A DNA stretch of 64,000 nt from Epiperipatus broadwayi (lineage: Eukaryota; Onychophora; Udeonychophora; Euonychophora; Peripatidae): contig JAQFVV010000204.1 in NCBI GenBank assembly GCA_028023455.1, positions 1,511,501 through 1,575,500 on the forward strand, given 5' to 3'. Each line of letters starts with the position of its first letter. Position 1 is the stretch's first letter. The notes under the pieces are model-generated. The model was not told the origin of the DNA, did not search any database, and was given only the letters and a program-made list of their open reading frames with translations. Shown here piece after piece: positions 49,331 to 60,819 of the stretch. A program made the translations under genes and the position numbers.

Positions 49331-49952
49331 TGGAAGAATATGAAGTAAATAGAAGATCATAATGTGTACAAATAATGAAAGAACAATGCTATTATGATGT
49401 TATTTAGCTTCATAGTGTAATCTTTATAAACTAATCAGTTGTTTAAAGATAAAGAATATAATGCTAAAATTTTGTAAACTAGTCACCACCTGTATTGATA
49501 TGTAAGGTTTTTTTTATATAGATGATTCTTATGGAGTGTGAATACAATTTCTTTTGAAAGATGAAACTGAAATTTTATTTAAAAATATTATTATTAGCCT
49601 CATATTGTAGTTTAGATAAAAATAAAGCAAGTAAAAGCAGCATATTTTAACTAATAATAATAATACTGTAAAATTTTTAAATTTTATTTTATCAAATATT
49701 TTAATTGAATACTAACAGATCGTTTTGGTTTTTTTTTTTGATAAAAATGTTTACATTTTATACTTGAACTTTGATATTTTATAAAAATAAAATTAGTCCG
49801 TCCATTTCAATTAATGTAATGAACACAATTTTCAATTTATTTTTGATGAAGTTATTTTCGTATCCTATTAACGTTTTTTAAATGATGTAGAGTACACTTT
49901 TCATTTTATTTTATATAAAATATGCTATTTTATCTTGTAAGAAATTATATAT
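49331..49952. other. A+T-rich spacer
   Basis: No gene. The last ~55 bases (49898-49952) resemble 59283-59345 beyond the other end of the E5 cluster, which may mean that E5 and its extra LTR interrupted one older repeat. Confidence 0.4.
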
Positions 49953-50941
49953 TGTAAATGATAACTAAATCTCTAATGATAAATAAACAATGCTAATGAA
50001 ACAACTTGTTTTATAAATAGTAATATTTCTTTTTTGGATGAGCCAAATGTAAAAAAAATTATTCTAATAATGAATAAAATTTATAAATGATAGATAACTA
50101 TAATGATGAAGAGAACTGATTATCAATAACTGCCCTCAGATTACGTAACTCCAAATGTGCTAAAAATATTATAACTTAGCAGTGCTAGTTAGCCTGCAAT
50201 CTAAATGCATTACATATTTGGCAACTACCTGGAATAAATATAATTATTAACCAAATGGTTTTCTCCACTTATATATTACATGTCTGGGCAAGCTAAATAT
50301 TCTGGGTAAATTTCATACTTTAAAATATGAATAAATAAATAAAATCATTACAAATAAATTTATAGTATATAATTCTCTAGTCTCTTCCTTCTCTTTTTCT
50401 TCCTTAGTTTTGCTTTCTTTATACAGTATATAACATCAAATTAATAAATATATTTTACTAAAAGTGTAAAAGAGTGGAGGTTTGATGTTATATACTGAAT
50501 TTATAGTAGTTCATATCTGCATGTACAATGGATTCATAAATTTATAAAGAGTGCCAATGAATCTGTGTGCATGCTATTGATTGAAAAAGCAAATTAAATT
50601 TATTAATTGTTTTACTTGATAGTGAAATATCACCTGGAATATACCATAGGGTAAGACAAAATATTTATATAATGGTTTTTGCAGTAGTAAATTAAAACAT
50701 ATTATTAATAATAACAACATAAATTTATTATGATAGAGATTAATTCATATATGATGATTAGAACAAATAATTTATAACAGTAATTAACATTCTATAATAT
50801 ACATTTATAATTCATTTATAATTCACTTTTTTTGCAAGAAAATCTAACCATACATCATGTGATTTAATTTAATAAGCTTGTTCTACAAATATTATATAAT
50901 GAGTGTGAATAGCTCATAACAAGTTCTTCTAAATATCTCTA

Positions 50942-50981
50942 TTCCAGAGCAACTTGTAGCTGTTGGCTTTCATCAGTGAGG
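50942..50981 (-). ncRNA. Hammerhead-like motif, family 2, inverted copy
   Basis: The minus strand reads CCTCA, CTGATGA (intact core), then a stem II with AGC/GCT pairing. CAAG stands in place of GAAA, followed by TTGCT, C and TGGAA. The altered second core and the two weak stem I pairs suggest a dead ribozyme that kept the family layout. Confidence 0.5.
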
Positions 50982-52274
50982 CACTAGGATAATCAGACCT
51001 TAGATCTAAAAATATCAGCTTAAACCCAAAATTTATCTAATAGAAGTAGAAAATCTGAAATTTTTAGACAATTATATATCTTGAAATCCAGCTATCTAAC
51101 TTAAATAGCCATATGGAACTGAACTAAATTCAGATTTCCCATATATTAACAGCTATAGCATTAAAACATTGACCAAGCCTCAAGGGCAAAACTATAATTG
51201 TGAGAAAATCAATTCATTCATCATGGGACTTAATTTAATAAGCTTGTACTACAAATGTTATATAATGTGTATGAATAACTCTTAACAAGCTTTTCTAAAT
51301 ATCTCTATCCCCAGACTGGTTTGTTTATTAAATTAAGTCATGTAATGTATGACTTGGTTTGCTTGAAATTATAGTTTTTCTCTTGAGGTTTTAATGATGT
51401 TATACTACTTAAGCTGTTAATATATGGTATATCTGAATTTAATTCTGTCCCATATAGCTCTTTAAGTTAGATGGCTGGCCTGGAAGACATGTAGATGTCT
51501 GAAAATTTGAGATTTTTTACTTAAGAATTAATGTTTAAGTAAATGCTGGGGTTAAGCTGATATTTTTAAACCTAACATCTGAAAATCTTAGTACCTTACT
51601 GGGGATAGTCAGAAATGCTTGTTAAGAGCTATTCATGCTTATGAGATAACATTCATAGTACAAACTTATTAAATTAAATCACATGATATATGACTTGATT
51701 TCTTTGCAATTATAGTTTTGCTCTTGAGGCTTTGGTGATGTTATATGACTAAAGCTGTTAATATATGTTATATCTGAAATTAGTTCTGTCCCATATAGCT
51801 ATTTAAGTTAGATACCTGGACTTGAAGACATATATATGTTTGAAAATTTGAGATTTTCTACTTAAGAGTTAACTTTTAGATAAATGCTGTGTTTAAGCTG
51901 GCAATTTTAGATCTAATGTCAGAATATTCTAGTACCTCACTGGTAAAAGTAAAAAATCTTGTTAAGAGATATTCATGCTCATTATACAACATTCATAGTA
52001 AAAACTTATTAAGTTAAATCACATGATGTATGACTTGATTTTATTGCAATTATAGTTTTGCTCTTGAGGCTTTGTCAACATTATATTACTAAAGTTGTTA
52101 ATACATGATGTATCTGAACATAGTTCAGTCCCATATGGCTATTTAAGCTAATTAGTTGGATTTAAAGATATATACATCTCTGAAATTTTTACATTTTCTA
52201 CTTAATAATTAACTATTAGATAAATGCTGGGATTAAGTTGGTATTTTTAGATGTAATGTCTGATTGCCCTAGTG

Positions 52275-52312
52275 CCTCATTGGAAAAATCCAACAGCTTA
52301 AAACTGGTATGT
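52275..52312 (+). ncRNA. Hammerhead-like motif, family 2, decayed direct copy
   Basis: CCTCA, then TTGGAAA in place of CTGATGA, AATCCAACAGCTT, AAAA in place of GAAA, CTGGT, A, TG. It is alignable with the family 1 motif but both cores are mutated. The copies at 51594, 51935 and 52618 are similarly damaged; the one at 52618 keeps TTGATGA. Confidence 0.4.
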
Positions 52313-53734
52313 AAATAAAAATATTCAGAAAAGCTTGTTAAGAGCCTATCATTAAGTCACATGATGTAAGACTTGATTTCCTTGCAATTATAGTTTTGTT
52401 CTTGAGGTTTTGGCAATGGTATATTGCTAAAGCTGTTGATATATGGTATATATAAACTTAGTATAGGTCCATATGACTATTTAAGTTAGCTGTATTCTAA
52501 GACATATAGTTGTCTGAAAATTTAGATTTTCTACTTAATAGTTAACTATTAGATAAATTCTGGGCTTAAGCTGGTATTTTTAGATCTAATGTCTGAATAT
52601 TCTAGTACCTCATTGATGAAAGCCAATAGTAGTAACTACTATGTGATAGGAATATTTGAAAAAGCTTGTTAAGAGCTATTCACATTCATTATATAACATA
52701 AATAGTTCACCTTCTGTATAATATAATTAAATGTGATATTTTTATAATTAAAGTTATCAATATATTAGTGAAAAAGGAGTAATTAAAAATTTCTTTTATA
52801 CAAAAAAAAATATATATGGACAAGTTTTAATATTATAAAATATTATAATAACCATGTAATATTTTTTATAAAGTTATTTATAATTTTAAATTAAATTAAG
52901 TAAATAATAATATATTCTAATTTTTTTATTTTACTTGATTATTGTTAATTAAGATATCTAAATTATCATATGACAGACAAGACTACATTGTGATTAATAC
53001 TATTAGTTTTATAAGATAAGATTTTATAAACATTTATAAATACTATTACAATTTTAAATGTTGTTAATAAGTAAGATTTTTTTCTAAGTGTCTGTTAATA
53101 TTAATAGATACAAAGCATCAGTTTAACTTTTTTATATTGCAGCATATCCTTTGTCATCTTCATGCTAGCACACATATACATAAATTTCCATGAGTATTTT
53201 AATTAATAAATGTTGTTTTTATTTATCAGATTTACAATGTAAATGAGTTTTGCAATTTTGAATTTAATGGCAGTCAGCATAGTATTTTATTGTTAATCAT
53301 TCCATTTTAAATCATAATTATTAAATAAAGAGGGCTCCGTGTTATTTTCCTTTCTAGGCTTTTATTTTGTTTACTGCTAATCCAAAACTTATTTATAAGA
53401 TAAAATAAGATTAAAATACAAAACTTTTTAAGTAAAGAAAGTAGGTGCATTCTTTTTGAAAATAATTTTTGTCTCTACCATAACATAAACATTGTTTTAA
53501 ACCTAGAGTGTTTTTGAATATGTGGTTTTTTCCTTCAAATTTTAATAAATCATTGGTGTCAATGATAAATTAACAAAATATATTTTTTTTAATTTTAATA
53601 AATAAATGATTCATTTAGTCTACATTTATTCAAAAGCAAAAGCATATTTTATTAAACATTTGATCTTGAATTGTTCTCTTTATTTAGTAATTTTTAAACC
53701 ATAAAAAATGACAAAAAAGATGTGTGTATACCAC

Positions 53735-54459
53735 ATATTCTCCATCTAAAACAATAAATTCTAAACAATTAACATAAGGTCATCACTACAAAATAAACAT
53801 TCTATCAATAAATCATAATTAATTAAAATTAAACCACAACAATAATGAAATTAGTGTTTATGTACAAGTATGCATCTTACATACTTTAAAAAAATCTAAA
53901 CATATTAAAATTAATAAAACAAATATCTTATAATAATTATATTTATTGGCACACTTACATTTTATCTTAACTGAATACTTGTCAAGCAAATCCATGATAT
54001 CATATGATTTACAAGAGTAATCCCTTCATTTCTACAGAATATGAAATCTCTGTTCAAAATAAAATCATGAATATAATAATGACTATAAATTAAATATTCA
54101 CTACTATATTCATAATGATTCACATATTTGATTGCAACTATGCCACAAAATATATTCTAAATCACTAATCTCACAAATGAAACATACATCATTGACCTTT
54201 TTGTGGTACATAAAATTTATTATATTCATCAAGGTTACCTATATTCATGCTTATATACCTTATTGTAATAAAGCTATGTAGACTGTAAAGATTTTATTTC
54301 TGAGGACAAAATGTTATATATCTCATAATTTTTTAACCTTGTAAAAAAATTGCCTTTAAATGAAACCCAGTTGTTTGTTTTATACCTTACTACTTCTAAA
54401 TTATTACTGTAATATGAATGATCATACTTAGTCTGATTTTCCATACCTTGGACCTCTTG
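53735..54459. other. E5 interior, 3' part
   Basis: A+T-rich; starts with the purine-rich tract (minus strand AGATGGAGAATATG). No coding remnant recognised. Confidence 0.4.
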
Positions 54460-55090
54460 TATCTATCTGTTCTGTACCTTCTCTAACTTTTTATCATTAA
54501 TTTGTTTGTACTCATTAAATTCTGTTTCTAAAATTTTATCTTTATTTTGGAATTCTAATTTATTTTTTAACTCACATTCACCCTCTTTTATATTATTGAC
54601 TCTTATTTGCATTTGACTTTGAGTTTTTTCCCATGTAACCTCAGATTCATTAGACCTATCTTTGAAATCATTTATTTTTTTGGGTCCTATTTTTATTTCA
54701 TGGATTATTTCAGTATGAACATAATTGATTTCTTGTTTCAACCATTTCTGTAATTCATATTAAGTCTTTTCTACCCTTATTATTGATATTTCTTCGTTTT
54801 GCTTTGTTTAAAGTTTAAGCTCGCCTTGACTTTCATACAGCTTAACCATTAAATCTCTTGATAACATTTTCTGATTTTGTTCATATTTTTCTTGATTTTG
54901 TCTCAATTCTTTTTTTCTAAACTTTGCTTCATTTCTTGTTTAAATACTTCCAGATTTTTGTCACATCGTTTTTGATTTTTATCAATATTATTTATTAAAC
55001 TTTTTACCATGACCATTATAGGTTCATCTTGATCATATTTAGATGTAATAAATACATCACTAACTTCTTTTCTTCATTCTCATATATCTA
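54460..55090 (-). pseudogene. E5 Gag-like coiled-coil remnant
   Basis: A minus-strand frame at 54741-54463 (MKQEINYVHTEIIHEIKIGP...) and preceding broken frames up to about 55090 encode K/E/N/Q-rich, heptad-like sequence such as NNIDKNQKRCDKNLEVFKQE. Composition and position parallel the coiled-coil N terminus of the E1 and E2 Gag-like proteins. There is no Gag core, zinc knuckle or enzyme motif. A generic coiled-coil fragment in A+T-rich DNA is the alternative. Confidence 0.5.
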
Positions 55091-56237
55091 ACTCTTTCTT
55101 TATTTTCTATAATTTATTTTTATTTATAATTAATATCTTAGAAAGAAAAGAACACGACTTTACTTCTCCAATCAAATGAAATGAATAACTTGTATTTATA
55201 CCATGTTTTATATGCTGACTTTACTCATCAATTTAATATCTCCAATCAAAGGAAATGAATAATTTGTTTTGTCTACTACGTTTTATTTGCTGAATTCTAC
55301 AACTTGATTAAACCTCTACTAATACACATTTTAACTCAATACTTATTTAACTCATGTAACAGAACTCTTTAATATAAATATCACAATAGCTTCATTTTCA
55401 AAGTGATTGCTACAACATTATTATACCAAAACTAATGTGTTATTATTATTATTTTTAAAAAATAACTTATATACATAATCCAGATTTCATGACCTTGCTC
55501 AGAAGACTTTGCACTATGCTACTATCAACAGATTCAAATAGTGATTACTAATATTTTTTATCTATTTTAAAAATAATTAAGATACAATACCTTTGGCAAA
55601 CAAGTTAGCATCAAATGCTAAGCTTTCTTTATAATTATGGTTACTTTATGAAGAGAATTTGATAATATGTATTAGTAATGAACCCACATTTCTTTGGCAT
55701 CTTATTAATATAAAGCATAGATCTTGTACTTTTAAAGTCACAAAAACATATTCTTATTTTTATTATTGTATGGCAATCTCGGGCGTCATCATCCGGTACT
55801 TTGACTTCACATGCATTCTTTTGACTTATTTATAAAACATTTTGTGCTTTTACAATCAAAAACATAAATTCTTACTTTTATTATTATATGACAAGTCCAG
55901 CAGCATCATCTAGTACTTTGCCCTCACATATCTTTTTGGGCATATTTATAAAACATTTTACTTATAAAGCACTATATAGTTTCATCATTTCTCAACTCAT
56001 TTACTGTTATATTTAATTTTCAGAAATCACTTTCATAACTTATTCTGAATTTAAATCCTTAACAAAGCACAACTACAAATTTAAAATTATTATCTGAAGA
56101 GTCATTAATCATTTTAATCTAACACTAGTATATACAAAAATAGCTGATATCAATTGTGATCATTGATCAAATATTTTGATTCTGCCTGTATATTATTATG
56201 TCACTTTAAATCTCACATGAATCATGAGTAAATACTT
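55091..56237. other. E5 leader with short tandem duplications
   Basis: Two ~82-bp copies starting TCTCCAATCAAA near 55167 and 55250, and two ~110-bp copies around 55737-55850 and 55851-55960 (sharing CATCATC...AGTACTTTG and TTTATAAAACATTTT). No gene seen. Confidence 0.45.
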
Positions 56238-56257
56238 GTGACTTTGTTGGTCAGCCA
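56238..56257 (-). promoter_or_regulatory. E5 primer-binding site, strongly degenerate
   Basis: The minus strand reads TGGCTGACCAACAAAGTCAC two bases after the R2 edge. TGGC and CCAAC are shared, with small shifts, with the tRNA-Lys-type sites of E1 and E2. Position is the main argument. Confidence 0.4.
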
Positions 56258-56259
56258 AT

Positions 56260-58240
56260 TATAAATGATACTATTATTATTAATGGAAATTAATCTCTAA
56301 GATATCTAAGAACACTGCTATTGAAACAAGCTTGTTTTATTTATAGTAATATTTTTTTGTTGGATGAGTTATATGTAAATAAAACTATTTTAATAATGAA
56401 TAAAATTTATAAATGATAGTATAAAATATACTGCTCAACATGTTAGACAACTAATATCATAAAGGAAACTAACTATCAGTAAATTCCCTCAGATTATGTA
56501 ATCCCAAATATACTGAAAATATTATAACTCAGCAGTGATAATTAGGCTAAAAACTAAATGCATTACATATTTGGGTAACTACCTGGAATAAATATAATTA
56601 TGAACCAAGTGGTTTTCTCCATTTGTATATTACATGTCTCGACAACTTAATATGTTGGGTAAATGTCATACTGAGGCAATTTAAAATATAATCAGTAAAT
56701 AAATAAAATGAATACAAATGGTTTTATAGTAGTTTATATCTACATGTACAATGAATTCCTAAATTTATAAAAATAAAAATATCAATGAATCCATATGCAT
56801 GCCCTTGACTGGAAAAAAATATAAAATTTATTAACTGTTTTACTGAATAGTGAAATATTACCTGGAATATACTACAAAGTAAGATAAAATATTTATATAA
56901 TGGTTCATGTAGTAGTTAATCAAAATACTATTGTAAATAAAAATAATATAAATTTATTAAGATAGACATTAACTCATATATGGTAATTAGTATAAATAAT
57001 AATTTATAACAGCAATTAACATCCTATAATGTGCATTTATAATTCATTTATAGTTCACTGTCACTGTAATAGAATTAAATGTGACATATATTTTTATAAT
57101 TAAAATTATTAATCCATATAGTTTAAAAAGGGTTAACTATAAATTTCTTTCATATAAGAAAAAAATTAAATGTATGGACAAATTTTAATATTATTATAAA
57201 AAAGTATATTAACCAAGTAATATTTTTTATAAAGTTATTTATATGTAAAACAAACACAGATGTGTGATAAAGATACGAATGTAAAATTTAAATACGTTAA
57301 AATAAATACACACATTAATATTTTGGAATTAATGTGTGTATTTATTTTAACGTATTTAAAGTTATTTATAATTTTAAATTAAATTAGCAAATAATATTAT
57401 ATTCTAGTTGATTTTTTATATTTTTTGATTATTATTAATTAAAATTCCTAAATTATCAAATAGCAAACCAGACTGCATTGTGATTAAGACTATTAATTTT
57501 AGAAAAAAGATTTTATAAATAATTATAAAAGTTATCATTATAATTTTAAATGTTATAAATAAGTAAGATTTTCTCTAAGTGTCTGTTGATATTAATAGAT
57601 ATAAAACTTCAATTTAAATTTTTTATCTTGGAGAATTTCCTTTGCATCTTCATTCTAGCACACATATACATAAATTTTCATGTGCATATTAATTCTTAAA
57701 TGTTGTCAAGTTATTTTTCATTGCTGAATTTACAATATACATAGATTTTGCATTCTTAAATTTAATGGTAATCAGCATAGCATTTTGTTGTTAATCATTC
57801 CATTTTAAATCATAGACATTAAATGAGGAGTTACTCGTGCTCTTTTTCTTTCTAGGCCTTCTACTCACAATTTATTTTTTTTACTGCTAGTCCAAAATTA
57901 TAAGATAAAATAAGATTAAAATACAAAACCTTTTCTAAAAAAAGAAAGTATGTTTATTCTTTCTAAAAATTCTTTTTATCTCTATAGTAACATAAACAAT
58001 GCAGTCTATCTTTTTAAACATTGGATTTTTTGAACATGTAACTTGTTTCTTTCAATTTTAATAAAGCATGGCTGTCATTGATAATTTATTAAAATATTTT
58101 TTTTAATTTTAATAAATAAATGATTCATTTAGTCTACATTTTTTTCAAAAACAAATCATATTTTTATTAAATATTTAATTTTGAATTGTTCTCTTTATTT
58201 AAGAATTTATAAACCAAAGAAAATGAAGATATGTGTATAT
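56260..58240 (-). repeat. E5 5' LTR (R2)
   Basis: Aligns with R1 from its TATAAATGATAC start to the GTGTATATATAT end. A 115-bp insertion with a 12-bp target duplication is present at 57243-57357. The right edge is a short TA run shared with R3. Confidence 0.7.
57231..57369. mobile_element. 115-bp insertion with perfect 33-bp hairpin and 12-bp target duplication
   Basis: AAAGTTATTTAT occurs at 57231-57242 and 57358-57369; R1 and R3 have this place uninterrupted. The insert 57243-57357 ends in two perfectly complementary 33-base arms, 57287-57319 and 57328-57360, with an 8-base loop; the last three bases of the right arm already belong to the duplicated target. No coding. Confidence 0.75.
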
Positions 58241-58244
58241 ATAT

Positions 58245-59280
58245 TGTAAATGAAATATAAATCTCTAATGATAAATAAGAACAAGAAAACCTATAAATAA
58301 TGCTAATGTAGCAACATTCTTTCATGAATAGTAATATTCTCTTGTTGGATAAGCCAATAGTAAAGGAAACTATTCTTATAATAAATAAAATTTATAAATG
58401 ATAGTATAAAATAATATACAGCTCATCATGCCAGACAACTAATGTCATGAAGGTAATTGATTATCTGTAAATGCTCTCTGATTATGTATCCCCAAATATA
58501 CTAAAAATATTATATCTTAGAAATATTAGTTGACCTGCAAGCTAATTGTATTACATATTTGGCAACTTTCTGAAATAAATATAATTATGAATCAAGTGGG
58601 TTTTTTTTCCATGTACACATATCTGGACAATCTAACTCTGATGAGTAAATGTCATACTCAGGCAATTTAAAATATAATGAGTAAATATATAAAATAATCA
58701 CAAATGTTTTTATAGTTGTTCATATCTACATGTACAATGGACTCATAAATTTATAAAAAGTGCCAATGAATTTATATGCATGCTCTTGACTGAAAAAAAA
58801 TTATTAACTGTTTTACTGAATAGTAAAATATCACCAGGAATATACTATAAAGTAACAAAATATTTATACAATGATTCATGCAGTAGTAAATTAAAACACT
58901 TATTATTAATAACAACAACATACATTTATTAAAATAAACATTAATTTGAATTTAGTGATTAGAATAAATAATAATTCATAACAGCAATTAACATCATATA
59001 AGGTGCATTTTTATTGTTCACTCTCTTTATAATATAATTAAATGTGACATGTTTTATAATTAAAATTATCAATGCATATCATCAGAAAATGGTTAACCAT
59101 AAAATTCTTTCTTACAAGAAAAATATAAGTATGAATTTCAATATTATTATAAAAATATAATAACTAACTATTTTTTTATAAAAGTATTTATAATTTTAAT
59201 TTAAATTATACAAATATTATTTATGTTTTACTGACCTTTTAATCTTTATTTGATTATTATTTTTTATAATTATATAAAAA
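58245..59280 (-). repeat. Extra partial E5 LTR (R3)
   Basis: Starts TGTAAATGAAAT directly after the TA run that ends R2 and aligns with the first half of R1 and R2, including the TTCACT region. Alignment fades near 59230-59280. It may be a truncated solo LTR of a second insertion into the TA run, or a product of unequal exchange. Confidence 0.6.
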
Positions 59281-60227
59281 ATATACTTTCACTTTATTTT
59301 TATATAAAATGTGTTATTTTATTTTATAAAAAGTTATATATGTATTCATGATACTAGCATTCTATTATGTTATTACTACAAAATGATCTTTTTTTTTGAA
59401 GCAAACATTTTTGAAATGGATTATATATAGGGGATGCGATTATACACTTTTAATTCTAATAATAACTAATAATAATATTATATTTTTATATTTCTGTACA
59501 AGTGTCTTCCATTATATTCATTACGCTGACTTCAATTATTTAATATATTATATAAAACTGTCTTGAAAAATTTTCAAATATATAAAGCAAATAGGTTAGT
59601 AGAAAAGATTATGTAATTTTTCTTGATTGATATATATTTTTTGTGAAATTTTAATATTTTTAAATTTGAAAACAACTTACTGCAGTTGTACTATAGAGCA
59701 CATGTTCAATACACTATTGGTATTGATTTACTTATTTGATAATAGTTAATTGTTTACAAAATATGGTTTTTAATTTATAGATAATTATTTTTCAAAAATA
59801 AAAATGTATTTTAATATTAGCATAAAAATACAAATAATTACACTTATTCAATAGTAACTAACATCAACAAATAGTTTATTTAATCATTAAAGGTTAAAGC
59901 TAACATTAAAATCATTGATAATATCTATTTAAAGACCATAGAATAATGTATTGACATATTCTTCAAGTTTCCATTTGTTTTTCTTTGTTCATGATGAAAT
60001 TGAAAAATGGTCAGCAGAGCTTTTGATTTCATTCAGAACTCTAAATCCTACACATTTCTTATACCATCCATTTAAAAAATGTTTTTTATTATTAAAATAA
60101 CTTTCATTTCTTTAGAGAAAATGCTGAACTTTTACTTTTGCTTCAAAAGTCTATTTTGGGTAAATATTTATGATTTGTCATCTATATCTAGACTGTTTTA
60201 TATTAAAAAAGACTACCATCCAACACA
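59281..60227. other. A+T-rich intergenic sequence
   Basis: No gene or repeat recognised beyond the short similarity of 59283-59345 to 49898-49952. Confidence 0.5.
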
Positions 60228-60351
60228 TAATTAACTTAAAACCATAGCCAATTTATCATGCAGTAGTGCCACACAGTGCAAGCCTTAGTAATCAATAGAT
60301 GTAAGAAGATTTGTGCATAAAATCCTTATCTAATTCCTACTCATTCAATAT

Positions 60352-60391
60352 CTCCAGGCTAGTTTTTAGCTTTGTGCTTTCATCAATGAAG
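60352..60391 (-). ncRNA. Hammerhead-like motif, inverted copy, with compensatory stem changes
   Basis: The minus strand reads CTTCA, TTGATGA, A-AGC-ACAAA-GCT-A, AAAA, CTAGC, C, TGGAG. Stem I CTTCA/TGGAG and stem II AGC/GCT both pair fully, although each differs from the family 1 sequences at 34-36 kb (CCTCA/TGGGG and GGC/GCC). Two core bases (C3 and G12) are mutated, so activity is doubtful now. Confidence 0.6.
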
Positions 60392-60617
60392 AGCTTTAGA
60401 TCTGAGACCACTGCTCTTAATTCTTAGAATCTAATGCAATCTTCCTGAATCCACCTTTTAACTATTGAGTTAACTATAAATCTGTGAGTCCAAAATAAAA
60501 ACACAATAATATTTTCAATTCTAGCTTATTCACTTGTATAGTCATATAGACCTGAACCTAGTTCAATATCAATACATTTTGATGTCTTTGGTGCAGTGCT
60601 TTCTCAGATCCAAGGTT

Positions 60618-60657
60618 CTTCATTGATGAAAGCCACAAGCCAGAAACTAGTGTGGGA
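60618..60657 (+). ncRNA. Hammerhead-like motif, direct copy
   Basis: CTTCA, TTGATGA, AAGCCACAAGCCA, GAAA, CTAGT, G, TGGGA. G at the cleavage position is incompatible with hammerhead cleavage, so this copy is probably dead. Confidence 0.5.
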
Positions 60658-60819
60658 ATATTGGGTGACTTGGTACTAGATAGGAATTTTATGTGCAAAC
60701 CTTCTTGCATCCATTGATTATTAAGACTTACACTGTGTGGCCCTACCGTATGATGAATTTTCTACTATTTAACAGCTTGTGTAAGCATATGAATTGGTGA
60801 TCATATTTCTAATTAACTT

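Larger units (their letters stand above)
50827..52705. mobile_element. Hammerhead-related tandem array (retrozyme-like), family 2
   Basis: One inverted copy (about 50840-51300) is followed by four direct copies with GACTTG markers at 51351, 51692, 52032 and 52370, i.e. a period of 338-341 bp. It shares with family 1 the stretch GTTCAGTCCCATATGGCTAT (family 1: GTTCAGACCCATATGACTAT) and a hammerhead region beginning CCTCA. The hammerhead regions start near 51594, 51935, 52275 and 52618. The array is flanked by TTCAC at 50822-50826 and 52706-52710, and the empty site is seen in R2 and R3. No reading frame. Most ribozyme cores are mutated, so the array is old. Confidence 0.7.
49953..53734 (-). 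repeat. E5 3' LTR (R1), interrupted by a hammerhead-related array
   Basis: The two parts, 49953-50826 and 52706-53734, align with R2, and the first also with R3. Starts TGTAAATGATAAC. The array at 50827-52705 lies between two TTCAC copies, and R2 and R3 have only one TTCAC at that place. Confidence 0.75.
49953..58240 (-). mobile_element. Old LTR retrotransposon E5
   Basis: LTR R1 (49953-53734, interrupted) and R2 (56260-58240) align over their lengths once later insertions are removed; each is then about 1.9 kb. The interior 53735-56259 contains decayed coiled-coil coding on the minus strand. A degenerate tRNA-Lys-type primer site lies just inside R2 and a purine-rich AGATGGAGAATATG just inside R1, so the element reads on the minus strand like E1 and E2. 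No protease, reverse transcriptase or integrase is recognisable. LTR divergence is much larger than in E1-E3. Confidence 0.7.
60228..60819. mobile_element. Hammerhead-bearing palindromic repeat, family 1, diverged
   Basis: The element 60238-60809 is flanked by TAATTAACTT at 60228-60237 and 60810-60819. The left ~350 bases are an inverted copy of the family 1 monomer; the right ~180 bases are a partial direct copy that starts just upstream of the hammerhead. Its divergence from the 34.6-kb locus shows that it inserted independently. No reading frame. Confidence 0.7.

Noticed and set aside
50827-52705. Regular ~340-bp repeats considered as CRISPR or simple satellite
   Set aside because: The units are long, contiguous and without variable spacers, and target duplications with empty sites show a mobile insertion.
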